From assembly GCA_030064795.1 (NCBI GenBank), contig JASJEI010000006.1:5743-69742 (forward strand): a DNA stretch of 64,000 nt, written 5' to 3'. Source of the DNA: Pleurocapsa sp. MO_226.B13. Its GTDB lineage: Bacteria > Cyanobacteriota > Cyanobacteriia > Cyanobacteriales > Xenococcaceae. The position numbers were made by a program, and so were the translations under genes. Of this stretch, positions 1-8,635 are shown in pieces (position 1 is the first letter of the stretch; each line of letters starts with the position of its first letter). The notes under the pieces were generated by a model that had not been told where the DNA came from, did no database searches, and saw only the letters and a program-made list of their open reading frames with translations.

Positions 1-2
1 AA

Positions 3-155
3 CAATTACTCAAAAACATCCAACAGACTCTAGTTGAAGAACAAATAAATCAGTATCAAAAGACGCAATCTCAATGCTCTGACTGCGATCGACAACTAAG
101 ACGTAAAGAACCATTTATGGGGATGTTCTCTATTATTAGAGGTGTGAGGAGTTGA
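3..155 (+). pseudogene. Transposase fragment, possibly ISKra4-like
   Basis: A reading frame enters from the left edge and stops at 155. Its 50 residues contain a glutamine-rich helix followed by C-S-D-C-D-R-Q-L-R-R-K, which resembles the half zinc knuckle and basic stretch near the N-terminal third of ISKra4-family transposases. Nothing downstream continues the protein, so it is cut off, and the next gene is a tyrosine recombinase. The family call is by motif resemblance only and is weak; it could be another zinc-ribbon protein whose 5' part lies outside the window. Confidence 0.35.
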
Positions 156-193
156 TTTTCCGTCCCTGACTCAGTAATGCCCAACTATCATTT

Positions 194-796
194 ATGGGCA
201 AGTTGGTGAAAATGCCACACACTGCTCCTCCTCCGAAAATTCCCAATCAAGAGAAACGTTCTCGCGAGCATCTGTTTCCCCAGGAAGTGACAGCGATGGT
301 TTCTGCTGCCAAAAAAATAGGCAGACATGGATTAAGAGATTCAACTCTGATTTTGATAGCGTATCGTCATGGCTTGAGAGTATCAGAGTTGGTAGCTTTA
401 AGGTGGGAGCAGATTGATTTTACTGCTGGTATAATTTACGTGAATCGGCTCAAGAATGGTGTTAGTTCGACTCATCCTCTTCGAGGTGTTGAACTAAGGG
501 CTTTGCGACAATTACAGAGAGAGTATCCTAATTCAAATTATCTCTTTGTTTCTGAGAGAGGCGCGGTGATGGCTGCTGCGACTGCCAGAGGAATTATCCA
601 ACGTGCAGGGAAGATGGCGAAATTATCTTTGAGTGTTCATCCTCATATGCTGCGCCATGCTTGCGGATTTTATCTGGCGAGCAGAGGGCATGACACCAGG
701 GCTATCCAAGCATACCTTGGTCATCGGAATATTCAACATACCGTTCGCTATACAGAATTGTCTTCTAAACGATTTCAAGATTTTTGGCTGGATTGA
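194..796 (+). CDS. Small tyrosine recombinase/integrase
   Basis: A 200-residue catalytic-domain-only tyrosine recombinase. All active-site residues are visible: R62 in RHGLRVSEL, K87, the H151-x-x-R154 box in HPHMLRH, H177 in LGHRN and the nucleophile Y186 in HTVRYTEL. It lacks the N-terminal core-binding domain of phage integrases, as do the short FimB/FimE-like recombinases common in cyanobacteria. It would catalyse site-specific DNA cleavage and rejoining through a 3'-phosphotyrosine. Met7 is an alternative start. The gene ends just before the headless rtcB/intein frame and follows a transposase remnant, so it may belong to the element that separated rtcB from its 5' half. No attachment sites were recognised. 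The gene looks intact. Confidence 0.87.
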   Translation: MGKLVKMPHTAPPPKIPNQEKRSREHLFPQEVTAMVSAAKKIGRHGLRDSTLILIAYRHGLRVSELVALRWEQIDFTAGIIYVNRLKNGVSSTHPLRGVELRALRQLQREYPNSNYLFVSERGAVMAAATARGIIQRAGKMAKLSLSVHPHMLRHACGFYLASRGHDTRAIQAYLGHRNIQHTVRYTELSSKRFQDFWLD

Positions 797-815
797 TTAT
801 GGGAAGCGATCGCCC

Positions 816-950
816 GTGGAAAATTTGTCGCGATCTTTATCTCCCCCGCTTTTTTTCGCTTTCCCCTTGACAGAAAGAGAAGATGTATATTGCTTAAGCG
901 TTCCCGAATACAATAACTTTGCTCTTGATGCGGGAGTATTCGTTCATAAT
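816..950 (+). other. C-terminal splicing segment of a first, headless intein in RtcB
   Basis: The 45 codons before the RtcB host sequence end in a textbook intein C-terminus: block F (EDVYCLSVPEYNNFAL) and block G (GVFVHN followed by Cys+1). The +1 cysteine at 951 is also the RtcB metal-ligand cysteine of CGM, so the insertion point lies inside the active site. No block A, block B or endonuclease lies upstream on this strand; that space holds the recombinase gene. The size is close to that of the IntC of the split DnaE intein (35-36 residues). Confidence 0.78.
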
Positions 951-3128
951 TGCGGGATGGCTGCGGTCAAAATGCCCTTTACGGGCGATCGCGTCGAAGG
1001 CAAACTGAAAAAAATTCGCCATCAGATCGAGCGATCGATTCCCGTTGGTAGATGGGGTAACAAAAATATTGAGAAAAATGTTACCAACTGGCAAGGCTGG
1101 CGCGATTTTAAAGAACTTCATCCAGGGGTACAGGATTTAAATAACAAAGCCCTGCAACAAATGGGTTCATTAGGTGGTGGAAATCACTTTATCGAACTGT
1201 GTTTGGATACAGATAATTATGTCTGGTTGATGCTGCATTCTGGTTCGAGACATATTGGCAATAAACTGGCACAGTGTCATATATCTACGGGGAAAAAACT
1301 AGCCCAATTAGCCAATCTCAGTTTGCCCGATCCTGACTTAGCTTATTTTGTCGCTGGTACGCCTGAATTTGAGGCATATTGGCGCGATCTCCAGTGGGCG
1401 CAAGACTATGCTCGTTTTAACCGCGATGTAATGATGGGGCGGTTTAAAAAGATCGTGGAGGAATTTGTCACGGGTGGCAAAGAAACTAAACCTCTATTAT
1501 CCGTCAACTGTCACCACAATTACGCCGAAAAAGAAGTTCACTTTGGCGAGGATATTTATGTTACCCGCAAAGGGGCTGTAAGGGCGCGAAAAGAAGACTA
1601 TGGAATTATTCCTGGTTCGATGGGGACTAAATCTTATATCGTCAAGGGTAAAGGCAACCACGATAGTTATTGCAGTTGTTTCATTGGAGAGACTCAAGTT
1701 TTAACTAACAAAGGCTTGATGTTAATTAAAGATGTTTATGATTCTGCTGAATCTATTGAACTGGTTTCTTATAACGAACAGTCTCGTAAATTTGAATTAA
1801 AACCGATTATAGACCGTAGCGTTAGAGAAGTAGAAGTTAATAGTTATTCTGTATCTCAAACAAGACGCAGACGGGATAATATCTTGGTTGGTACTAGCGA
1901 TCATCCTATGGCTACTTACAAAAAGGGAAAGTTGACATATCAAGCCATAGAAAATTTAGCTAACAATCGAGGAGGAGTAATTGTTCCTACTCAAATTAAT
2001 CTAGTATCCGATCTACCTGTAGAATTACAAGCTCCTAATTTTTATTATTTGCTAGGAGTAATACTTTCTGATGGCACAATTTATTACCAGACTAGAAAGA
2101 ATGCACTAGATATAGACTCTCGACCTCGTGGTGGAAAATATATGCAGGGATATATCAGAATATATCAATCTGCGACTGAAGCTAAACAACCATTTATCGA
2201 TTATCTAGAACAGTCATTTAGAACCTATACTTCCCAAGTCTCTTGTCGAATTTCTTCTAGTAGAGTTACTCAAATAAAAGGAAGAAATATTCAAGGTAAA
2301 GAGCTTACAGAAATCACTATTAGTGATTTGGAGTTAGTCGAAAAAGTAGTCGATCTATTACCTAAATTACATCAAATCTTGATTAGCAATCCTTATCTTG
2401 CTTTGCATTTTCTCGCAGGATATTTAGATTGTGATGGTAGTTATAATAAAGGAATTATTTCGATCGGTATTGGTCAAGAAAAAATGTTTTCTTATCTAAT
2501 CTGCACTTTGCTATCGTTAGGTACGGCATACAAAGTTTATCGCAATCGCGATAATTATGTAATTGAGTTTCGAGATAATATCTTGATGACAAAACTAAGT
2601 TCTTTGTGTCAAAGATTAGCGATCGCGTCTCCTCCCGAAAGATTGTATGAAGACAAGCTATTGTTGGCATCTTCTTTAGTAGGAGGAGATTTATCTCATA
2701 CCGATCTTACAAGCTATGCCAAACATGAAAAAATGATTACTGTGGCTAAATTTGAAGGTCAAGATTTAGATTCTAGCTTGGCAATGAATAGAGTATTTTA
2801 TATAGACAATGTTGGCAAACAGCCTGTTTATAATTTCACTATTCAAGATAATCATAACTACATAGTATTTACCAAATACTATACTCCCGTCTTAGTTCAT
2901 AATTGCAGTCATGGCGCAGGTAGGTTGATGTCTCGTACCAAAGCTAAAAAAGAATTTACCGTCGAAGATGTCATCGAACAAACTAAAGGTGTCGAGTGTC
3001 GCAAAGATAGCGGAATTATCGATGAAATTCCTGGAGCATATAAACCCATTGATGAAGTGATGGCACAGCAAAGCGATTTAGTAGAAGTTGTCGCAACTCT
3101 CAAGCAGATTGTATGTGTTAAAGGATAG
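816..3128 (+). CDS. rtcB: RtcB RNA ligase, C-terminal part, 5'-truncated and intein-bearing
   Basis: Encodes the C-terminal ~316 residues of RtcB, the GTP- and Mn-dependent ligase that joins 2',3'-cyclic-phosphate and 5'-OH RNA ends in tRNA and RNA repair. Host sequence runs 951-1676 and 2904-3128. It begins at C-G-M-A-A-V-K (the first metal cysteine) and shows GGGNHFIE, LHSGSRHIGN, NCHHNYAEKE, GSMGTKSYIV and, after a complete intein, CSHGAGR with the guanylylated histidine. The ~100 residues before CGM are absent; in their place is the C-terminal end of a first intein, in frame. The start is uncertain: GTG 816 follows GGGAAG, while TTG 867 would leave a 28-residue intein piece. The frame stays open upstream, but there it overlaps the recombinase gene. 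It could be a pseudogene, half of a trans-splicing pair, or half of a gene rejoined by DNA excision. Confidence 0.82.
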   Translation: MENLSRSLSPPLFFAFPLTEREDVYCLSVPEYNNFALDAGVFVHNCGMAAVKMPFTGDRVEGKLKKIRHQIERSIPVGRWGNKNIEKNVTNWQGWRDFKELHPGVQDLNNKALQQMGSLGGGNHFIELCLDTDNYVWLMLHSGSRHIGNKLAQCHISTGKKLAQLANLSLPDPDLAYFVAGTPEFEAYWRDLQWAQDYARFNRDVMMGRFKKIVEEFVTGGKETKPLLSVNCHHNYAEKEVHFGEDIYVTRKGAVRARKEDYGIIPGSMGTKSYIVKGKGNHDSYCSCFIGETQVLTNKGLMLIKDVYDSAESIELVSYNEQSRKFELKPIIDRSVREVEVNSYSVSQTRRRRDNILVGTSDHPMATYKKGKLTYQAIENLANNRGGVIVPTQINLVSDLPVELQAPNFYYLLGVILSDGTIYYQTRKNALDIDSRPRGGKYMQGYIRIYQSATEAKQPFIDYLEQSFRTYTSQVSCRISSSRVTQIKGRNIQGKELTEITISDLELVEKVVDLLPKLHQILISNPYLALHFLAGYLDCDGSYNKGIISIGIGQEKMFSYLICTLLSLGTAYKVYRNRDNYVIEFRDNILMTKLSSLCQRLAIASPPERLYEDKLLLASSLVGGDLSHTDLTSYAKHEKMITVAKFEGQDLDSSLAMNRVFYIDNVGKQPVYNFTIQDNHNYIVFTKYYTPVLVHNCSHGAGRLMSRTKAKKEFTVEDVIEQTKGVECRKDSGIIDEIPGAYKPIDEVMAQQSDLVEVVATLKQIVCVKG
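1677..2903 (+). other. Complete RtcB intein with LAGLIDADG homing endonuclease
   Basis: A 409-residue in-frame insertion between host residues S-Y-C-S and C-S-H-G-A-G-R. Cys1 opens block A (CFIGETQVLT), block B has the T-x-x-H of GTSDHPM, and the C-terminus has block F (VYNFTIQDNHNYIVF) and block G (VLVHN) followed by Cys+1. The central 200 residues contain two LAGLIDADG-type helices, LLGVILSDG and LAGYLDCDG, both keeping the catalytic Asp, so the endonuclease looks intact. Removing the segment restores an uninterrupted RtcB active-site motif next to the GMP-accepting histidine. Self-splicing would be required for ligase activity. Codon use is more AT-rich than in the flanking host sequence. 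Confidence 0.94.
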
Positions 3129-3143
3129 TCGATCGTTGTTTAG

Positions 3144-3484
3144 TAGGGTGGGGTGTGCCCTCTCAAGTGTATGTTTTTAATCAAGTCGTAAATTCCCACT
3201 CTAATTGGAACGAAAAAACAAGGTTTTCTCCCCCTGCTTCCCCTGCTACATGCGGAATTACGCCTTTGTCCTGCCTATCTAAACCATTAGATCTAAAAAA
3301 CCTACCTTTGAGAGTGGGGTGTGCCTCGCCCTATGTTTTTTAAACTATAATGATGGTTATTTCTATTTGCGATCGCCAAATTATCCAATAATCTTTATAA
3401 GCGATCGCGCTTTGATTGTGTTGGTGGACGACAAACTATTGAAGGAAACGATAATTTATTCTGGTTTTTCTTTGCCCACCCTAC
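3144..3484. repeat. Intergenic segment bounded by GTAGGGTGGG / CCCACCCTAC inverted ends
   Basis: The 442-bp gap between rtcB and the Uma2 gene holds no credible gene. A perfect 10-bp inverted repeat frames it (3144-3153 and 3475-3484), and the GGGGTGTGCC extension recurs near 3314. The ends match the short hairpin elements at 45927 and 47588, so this may be a longer or composite member of the same MITE-like family. Two HIP1 sites lie inside. Confidence 0.5.
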
Positions 3485-3570
3485 AGTTTTTATTACTTCT
3501 GTATATACGTTATTAATTTTTCAAATAATAAAACTCAAGCTAATTTACTAAGAGCGATCGCCAACAATAG

Positions 3571-4137
3571 CTAATACAATAAAAGCCTATTAAGAGCAAT
3601 AGGAATTTTCGGAAAAGCCAAAGCGTAAATTTGTCCTGCTGTGTATTCAGCAATTTGAGTATAACTATCGTTTTGTGGTTGAGTATGAACGATAAGTTTA
3701 TTGTTTTTTAGATCGATAACCCAATACTCTAGAATGCCATTACGAGCATAGGTAATAGTTTTTCTTTCTAAATCTTTAGTTAATGTCTCGTTTGATATTT
3801 CGATTAACCAATAGATATCTTCTGGATAAGGATGATGAGTGTCGTAAATACTTTCTGGCAAACGAACTATGGCAATATCTGGTTCGGGTTCGCTTGCCCT
3901 CGAATGGGGGGAATTATCTAAAGTAACGGGATGGGATTCGTATACTTCTGCAAAACCATCAAATAATTTTCTTAAATATTTAACTACTTTATGATTGGTA
4001 TTGCGGTGAGGGATTCCCTCTGGACTCATGGCGATTATTTCTCCCTCTAATAATTCCACTCTTTTACCTGACAACACTCCTGAATTAACAAGATCGTGCC
4101 ATTCTTCAATTGACCATTTGTAAGTAGTAAGAGTCAT
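3571..4137 (-). CDS. Uma2 family restriction-endonuclease-like protein
   Basis: A 188-residue protein of the Uma2/DUF820 family, which has a PD-(D/E)XK nuclease fold and is strongly amplified in cyanobacteria; the biological substrate is unknown. Seen here: RVELLEGEIIAMSPEG near the N-terminus, then E-P-D-I-A (D87), W-L-I-E-I-S (E113) and K126, the likely metal-binding acid/acid/lysine set, followed by ARNGILEYWVID, the family hallmark. Length is normal for the family. It is a single gene, convergent with rtcB, with no toxin or antitoxin partner next to it. Such genes are often linked to mobile DNA, which fits the accessory region to its left. Confidence 0.88.
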   Translation of the reverse strand: MTLTTYKWSIEEWHDLVNSGVLSGKRVELLEGEIIAMSPEGIPHRNTNHKVVKYLRKLFDGFAEVYESHPVTLDNSPHSRASEPEPDIAIVRLPESIYDTHHPYPEDIYWLIEISNETLTKDLERKTITYARNGILEYWVIDLKNNKLIVHTQPQNDSYTQIAEYTAGQIYALAFPKIPIALNRLLLY

Positions 4138-4277
4138 TTTATTGTCAGGGGGTCATTGAGTAACAGAGCGATCGCTCATTCTGATTCTTCTAAATTATAA
4201 TAGTCCATATCTTTTTTGTAATGAGTAGAAGCATTCTACTAAACTATTAAGAAAGACGAACATTTAATAATTTTTAT

Positions 4278-5048
4278 ATGGACATATATTCTATTCTCAG
4301 TCAAACTCAACGAGAGTGTGTTGGAGATGGAGAGTTTAAAGCTGTATTAAATAAAGGTGCAGGTAAGACTTTAGTTGTATTATGGTCGCAGTTAGGTGAC
4401 TTTGATAATTTGGAGTATGCTTGGTGGCTAAAGAGAGAGTCGGCAAAGCTTGAGGCGAAAAACATTACCGTTAAAGCAGTTGGTATTGGCGATCGCAACT
4501 CTGGACTCAAGTTTTGCGAGTATACCGATTTTCCCGCAGCCAATTTATATGTCGATCCTACCGCCGAACTTCATCGACAATTGGGTCTTTATCAAGGTTT
4601 AACGCTCAAATTTCCTGGATTATCGGCAAAAATTAATGCTTTTTTGAATTTGATGCTGATGTGTGCTGGTATTGGCAGTCCAGGGACATTATCCGAAGTA
4701 TTTCGCGGTTATACTGGCGATCGCCAAGCTCCTCAATTAATTGCTAATGATGAAGTGGTTAAAGATACTCCCTTACCCGACATCAAAGGTTCGTTTTTCC
4801 AACTAGCAGGAGGAGAAAATTTTCAGCGTCCTTTTGAACTTGCTACCTTAAGACTCCGCAATATGACCGAGGTGTTGAGTAATTGGAATACTTATGTTCC
4901 CGATGCTACTTATCTTACTCAACGGGGTGGGACTTTTTTATTTAGTGCTGAGGGGGAACTACTCTACGAACATCGCGATCGCAATATCCTGGGTTTTGCA
5001 GCTAATATGAGCAATCCTCTATCTTTCATTGAGAAAGGCGATCGTTAA
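4278..5048 (+). CDS. Peroxiredoxin-like (AhpC/TSA fold) protein without catalytic cysteine
   Basis: A 256-residue protein with the layout of the AhpC/TSA-like PRXL2 group. The beta strand KTLVVLWSQLGDFDNLEYAWWL (~30-51) sits where active members carry the peroxidatic CxxC; here it reads W-S-Q-L-G-D with no cysteine. Later segments include an alpha/beta stretch with VGIGD, an LYVDPTAELHRQLGLY segment and a C-terminal T-Y-L-T-Q-R-G-G-T-F-L-F beta hairpin. I infer a thioredoxin-fold protein that has lost peroxidase chemistry; its role is unknown. The 3' end overlaps the convergent protease gene by 4 bp. No signal peptide is apparent. The fold assignment is moderately secure and the function is not. 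Confidence 0.7.
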   Translation: MDIYSILSQTQRECVGDGEFKAVLNKGAGKTLVVLWSQLGDFDNLEYAWWLKRESAKLEAKNITVKAVGIGDRNSGLKFCEYTDFPAANLYVDPTAELHRQLGLYQGLTLKFPGLSAKINAFLNLMLMCAGIGSPGTLSEVFRGYTGDRQAPQLIANDEVVKDTPLPDIKGSFFQLAGGENFQRPFELATLRLRNMTEVLSNWNTYVPDATYLTQRGGTFLFSAEGELLYEHRDRNILGFAANMSNPLSFIEKGDR

Positions 5049-6799
5049 TTATAAAGAGGACTAGAGAATAAATCGTCTTTAATTATTTTTCCGCTAAGTT
5101 CAACTATATTTTCCATTCCCACAGCATGATAATCAAAAAGACTAGTAGGTAATTCTGGTTTGGCTGGTAGGACAGAATTAGTTTGGCGAGCGACAAATGC
5201 TAAAGGTCGATCGTCTGGGCTAGCAAAGGTTTGAAAGGTAGTTGGAGAAGTATCCACGTTTTGAGTAAAACTATCGATATAATCATCAATAATGTTGTTG
5301 ATATAGTCATCAATGATGCTATCGTCAAAGGAATTATTATCGCGTCCTAGGGCGATCGCTCTTCTAACCGCAGCATCGGCATTGACAAAACCATGACCAT
5401 AGAAAATATCATAGCCTTCTGAACCCAGATCGTAGGAAGTTTCTGATAAGATAGTCTTGACTTGAGCAGCAGTTAAATTGCTATTGGCACTCCACACCAA
5501 AGAAGCAACCCCAGATATGTTGGGTGCAGCAGCAGAAGTACCGTTAAAGGTATCTTCGTAATCAAAATCACCATTGGAGTAGGCGTTAGTAGTCCAAACC
5601 TCCGAAGGGCCCATCAAAGTTAATCCATCGCCATATTGAGAACCCCAAGAATCATATTCAATTCTTTGTCCTGGGATAGTTTCCAGACCATTTACATCAC
5701 TCGCTCCCCAAGAAGCACCCACTGCAATTACATTGTCATATTCTTGAGCTAAGACAGCAGGAGATGATAAACCTTCTTGTCCTTCATGCCCAGAATTCCC
5801 CGCAGCCACAACAAATAAGACGTTGGGATTTTCCGCAACTATAGTGGCAAAATCGTTATGGACAGAACCTAAAACATCAAAAGTACTTAGAGTTTGAATG
5901 CTGAGATTAACAACCAAATTTTGTCCGTTACTGTTGGCAAAAGTAATCATTTCTTGGGTAGCTTCAGCAAGACTTAGATCCCCCGTGTTACCGTTTAAAA
6001 TGTCGATATTATAAACATCAGAATTCCAGTTGATTCCTGCTATTCCTTCAGCGTTATTAGCTTCTGCTGCAATAATTCCTTGAACTGATGTACCGTGAGA
6101 AGTTAATTGAACCTCAGAATCTATTTCAGACTCAATTAAAAAATCCTCAGTTAAGTTACCAGTTAGACCAGTATTGTTGCCATTGTAAAACCAAGTTCGA
6201 TTGGGATTGATATCTGGATGAAAATTACCGTTAGCATCAATGCCTAATCCACTATCCTGTACGCCAATCAAAATATCATCCGAACCTTGACTAAATCTCC
6301 AGGCGTTTTGTACTCCCATCATATGCAAATTCCATTGCAGTTCAAAACCAGGATCGTCAGCGGAGATGCTCAAGTTCTCAGTGTAATCTGAGAAAACTAG
6401 GTTTTCAATACCTTCAAATAAAATCTGAGTACCATCAGCCAAAGAAATAGAATCAAAAACTCGTTCGCCATTTCCAGGATCGAAAACTATACCGCCTTCG
6501 GTTGCTTCAGCAAAGCTAACATCTATTACTTGCTCGACGGATATGTTGCTTAAATCGAGAGTGTCATACAAGCCTTGTCCAAAATCAAGATTACCGTTAC
6601 CAGAAATTACGTTTAGATTGTAGCTGGAGTCGATGGTAAAGTTATTGGCTCTTAAATCTCCCTGAAAATAAATACCTTGCTCGCTGTTATTTTGATTGGC
6701 GTTTAAATTATAAGGATCGTTACTTGCTTCGTTAAAAGCGATCGCCAAACTATTACTAGTCTCGAAAAAATTGTTTTCTGTATTGATAGTGTCAAACAT
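5045..6799 (-). CDS. Secreted subtilisin-like (S8) serine protease with RTX-associated N-terminal domain
   Basis: A 584-residue protease. The S8 catalytic triad is present: D182 in GVQDSGLGID, H235 in SHGTSVQGIIAA and S422 in NGTSAAAPNISG, with oxyanion N335 in AAGNSG. Residues ~75-140 (DTLDLSNI, GGIVFDPGNGERVFDSISL, FEGIENLVFSDY) are the acidic beta-rich segment that usually sits beside RTX calcium-binding repeats. The protein is very acidic and Asn-rich and has no Sec signal peptide, so type I (TolC/HlyBD-type) secretion is likely. The tail after residue ~480 is low complexity (DDYINNIIDDYIDSF). It is monocistronic and convergent with the peroxiredoxin-like gene. Confidence 0.92.
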   Translation of the reverse strand: MFDTINTENNFFETSNSLAIAFNEASNDPYNLNANQNNSEQGIYFQGDLRANNFTIDSSYNLNVISGNGNLDFGQGLYDTLDLSNISVEQVIDVSFAEATEGGIVFDPGNGERVFDSISLADGTQILFEGIENLVFSDYTENLSISADDPGFELQWNLHMMGVQNAWRFSQGSDDILIGVQDSGLGIDANGNFHPDINPNRTWFYNGNNTGLTGNLTEDFLIESEIDSEVQLTSHGTSVQGIIAAEANNAEGIAGINWNSDVYNIDILNGNTGDLSLAEATQEMITFANSNGQNLVVNLSIQTLSTFDVLGSVHNDFATIVAENPNVLFVVAAGNSGHEGQEGLSSPAVLAQEYDNVIAVGASWGASDVNGLETIPGQRIEYDSWGSQYGDGLTLMGPSEVWTTNAYSNGDFDYEDTFNGTSAAAPNISGVASLVWSANSNLTAAQVKTILSETSYDLGSEGYDIFYGHGFVNADAAVRRAIALGRDNNSFDDSIIDDYINNIIDDYIDSFTQNVDTSPTTFQTFASPDDRPLAFVARQTNSVLPAKPELPTSLFDYHAVGMENIVELSGKIIKDDLFSSPLYN

Positions 6800-6963
6800 G
6801 ATTTTATCTCCTGAGTTTTTACTTAGTTGATTTCCTCTATAGGGACTTATTTCTCAGGGATAAAAAAGTATGCAAAAATACTGAGATAGCAATATCGCTA
6901 TCAGCACTAAACAGCGGGACTGTTATTGAAGCCAGGCTTGTTTTGTAACTTACAATATAAGCC

Positions 6964-6990
6964 AAAAAAAACCACTGCTTAGTGCAGTGG
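6964..6990 (-). terminator. Intrinsic terminator of amt
   Basis: A CCACTGC/GCAGTGG stem (6972-6978 with 6984-6990) with a 5-nt loop. On the minus strand seven T follow (6970-6964). It lies 55 bp beyond the amt stop codon. Confidence 0.85.
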
Positions 6991-7044
6991 TCAGATAAAA
7001 CTAAAACGACTTAAATTTTCCAAGCTGGAGGTCGAGATTACTAA

Positions 7045-8529
7045 TTAGAACTCAGAGCTTTCTGTGGGGTTCATCCCAATTGGTACGCCAGAACCACCAG
7101 TGGCTAGAACATCAGCTTCCTTAACAAATCCACTGTATGCTTCCATACCGTGTTCGCTGATATCCAAACCACGTCTTTCGTCTTCTTCGTCAACGCGAAT
7201 GCTAACAGTTACCTTGATAATAGTCCAAACAATAGCACTAAAGATAACGGTAAAGGCACCGATCGCTACAATACCAATTAGCTGAGTAACGATATTACCA
7301 GTACCAAAAATTCCTACTGCTAGAGTTCCCCAGATACCACATACCAAGTGAACCGAAGTTGCACCTACAGGGTCGTCGATTTTGATGCTATCAAAGAATG
7401 CCACAGAGAAAACTACAATTATCCCTGCAATTAAACCAATAATTACCGCAGATAGATAGCTAACGTCGGCACAACCAGCGGTGATACCAACCAAACCAGC
7501 CAAAATACCGTTGATAACCATAGATAGGTCGGGCTTACCATCTTTAATCCAAGAGGTAAAAGTTGCTGCGACACCACCTGCTGCTGCTGCTAGGTTAGTG
7601 GTTACTGCAATATAAGGAACGTTGGCTGTCGCTGCAAGTTCTGAACCAGGGTTGAAACCAAACCAGCCAATCCAGAGGATTAAACATCCTAAAGTAGCAA
7701 AACCCATATTATGACCAGGAATGGCACTTATTCTACCGTTTTGATATTTACCCAGTCTCGGCCCCAGAATAGCTGCACCGACTAAAGCAGCCCAACCACC
7801 AACGGAGTGAACTACAGTAGAACCAGCAAAGTCGGAAAAGCCCATTTCGCTCAACCAACCGCCATCCCATACCCAGTGTCCTGTAATTGGGTAGGAAATA
7901 GCTACTAATAGAGTACTAAAGATCAAGAAAGCACCGAAGTGAATTCTTTCGGCAACTGCACCAGATACAATAGTTGCTGCGGTTGCTGCGAAAGCTACCT
8001 GGAACAAGAAGTTAATTGCTGGAGGAACAGCAGCAGGATATGGGTCGTCACCATAGGGTACGGGGTCGCCATTAAAGAAGAAGCCATCCAATCCGATAAA
8101 GGGTGTCCCTTCACCGTACATCAGACCATAGCCTATTGCCCAGTAAGCAAGAGTGGCGATTCCAAAAACGATTAAGTTCTTCGCTAAAATGTTAACTGCA
8201 TTCTTCTGACGGCAGAATCCCGCCTCTAGCATTCCGAATCCAGCATTCATAAAGATTACTAGAACCGAACAGAATAGCAAGAAAATTGAGTCTAATACTA
8301 CTCTAAGTTCATCTAGATTGGCAGGGGCATCTAATCCTTGAGCAGTAGCTGCCGCATCCCAAACCACAACAATTACCGCTGCCAAGGGGATGCACAAAAA
8401 CCATGCAGGAGAGAAGGATTTGAATATTGTTTTCAAGGGTCTGGAAATTACGTTGGTAATTCGACCGTCAAAACCCAGCGCGCTCTTACGCTCTGGTATT
8501 TTTCTAGTTTTTAAGAATTGAGAATTCAT
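7045..8529 (-). CDS. amt: Ammonium transporter
   Basis: A 494-residue Amt/MEP/Rh channel that imports ammonium across the cytoplasmic membrane. A hydrophobic leader segment ending ATAQG (~44-64) precedes about 11 membrane helices. Family signatures are visible: [29 protein letters not shown] (with the first pore histidine), GWFGFNPGS and [14 protein letters not shown] (with the second pore histidine). The long N-terminus before the leader contains basic residues; the chosen ATG is the only good one. A terminator follows the gene, and a perfect NtcA consensus lies ~93 bp upstream of the start. It heads a co-oriented nitrogen group with glnN and glnA. Confidence 0.96.
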   Translation of the reverse strand: MNSQFLKTRKIPERKSALGFDGRITNVISRPLKTIFKSFSPAWFLCIPLAAVIVVVWDAAATAQGLDAPANLDELRVVLDSIFLLFCSVLVIFMNAGFGMLEAGFCRQKNAVNILAKNLIVFGIATLAYWAIGYGLMYGEGTPFIGLDGFFFNGDPVPYGDDPYPAAVPPAINFLFQVAFAATAATIVSGAVAERIHFGAFLIFSTLLVAISYPITGHWVWDGGWLSEMGFSDFAGSTVVHSVGGWAALVGAAILGPRLGKYQNGRISAIPGHNMGFATLGCLILWIGWFGFNPGSELAATANVPYIAVTTNLAAAAGGVAATFTSWIKDGKPDLSMVINGILAGLVGITAGCADVSYLSAVIIGLIAGIIVVFSVAFFDSIKIDDPVGATSVHLVCGIWGTLAVGIFGTGNIVTQLIGIVAIGAFTVIFSAIVWTIIKVTVSIRVDEEDERRGLDISEHGMEAYSGFVKEADVLATGGSGVPIGMNPTESSEF

Positions 8530-8621
8530 CTACACTTCGATTAATTGAAAAAATATAGTTAGTTTGTCTAAAATTTCTAACCCAGTTCAGTCTAGTTTGT
8601 GATTTTTTCTCTTTTCTTGCC

Positions 8622-8635
8622 GTATTTATTCATAC
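8622..8635 (-). promoter_or_regulatory. NtcA binding site upstream of amt
   Basis: A perfect GTA-N8-TAC (GTATTTATTCATAC), the consensus of the cyanobacterial nitrogen regulator NtcA, 93 bp before the amt start. A candidate -10 hexamer, TAGACT (TAN3T), lies at 8594-8589 on the minus strand, 27 bp from the box; the usual gap is ~22 bp, so the -10 assignment is tentative. Confidence 0.75.

Noticed and set aside
633..815. Upstream extension of the rtcB reading frame from ATG 633
   Set aside because: The extension overlaps the recombinase gene in another frame and its translation has no intein or RtcB features; the recombinase frame is the real one there.
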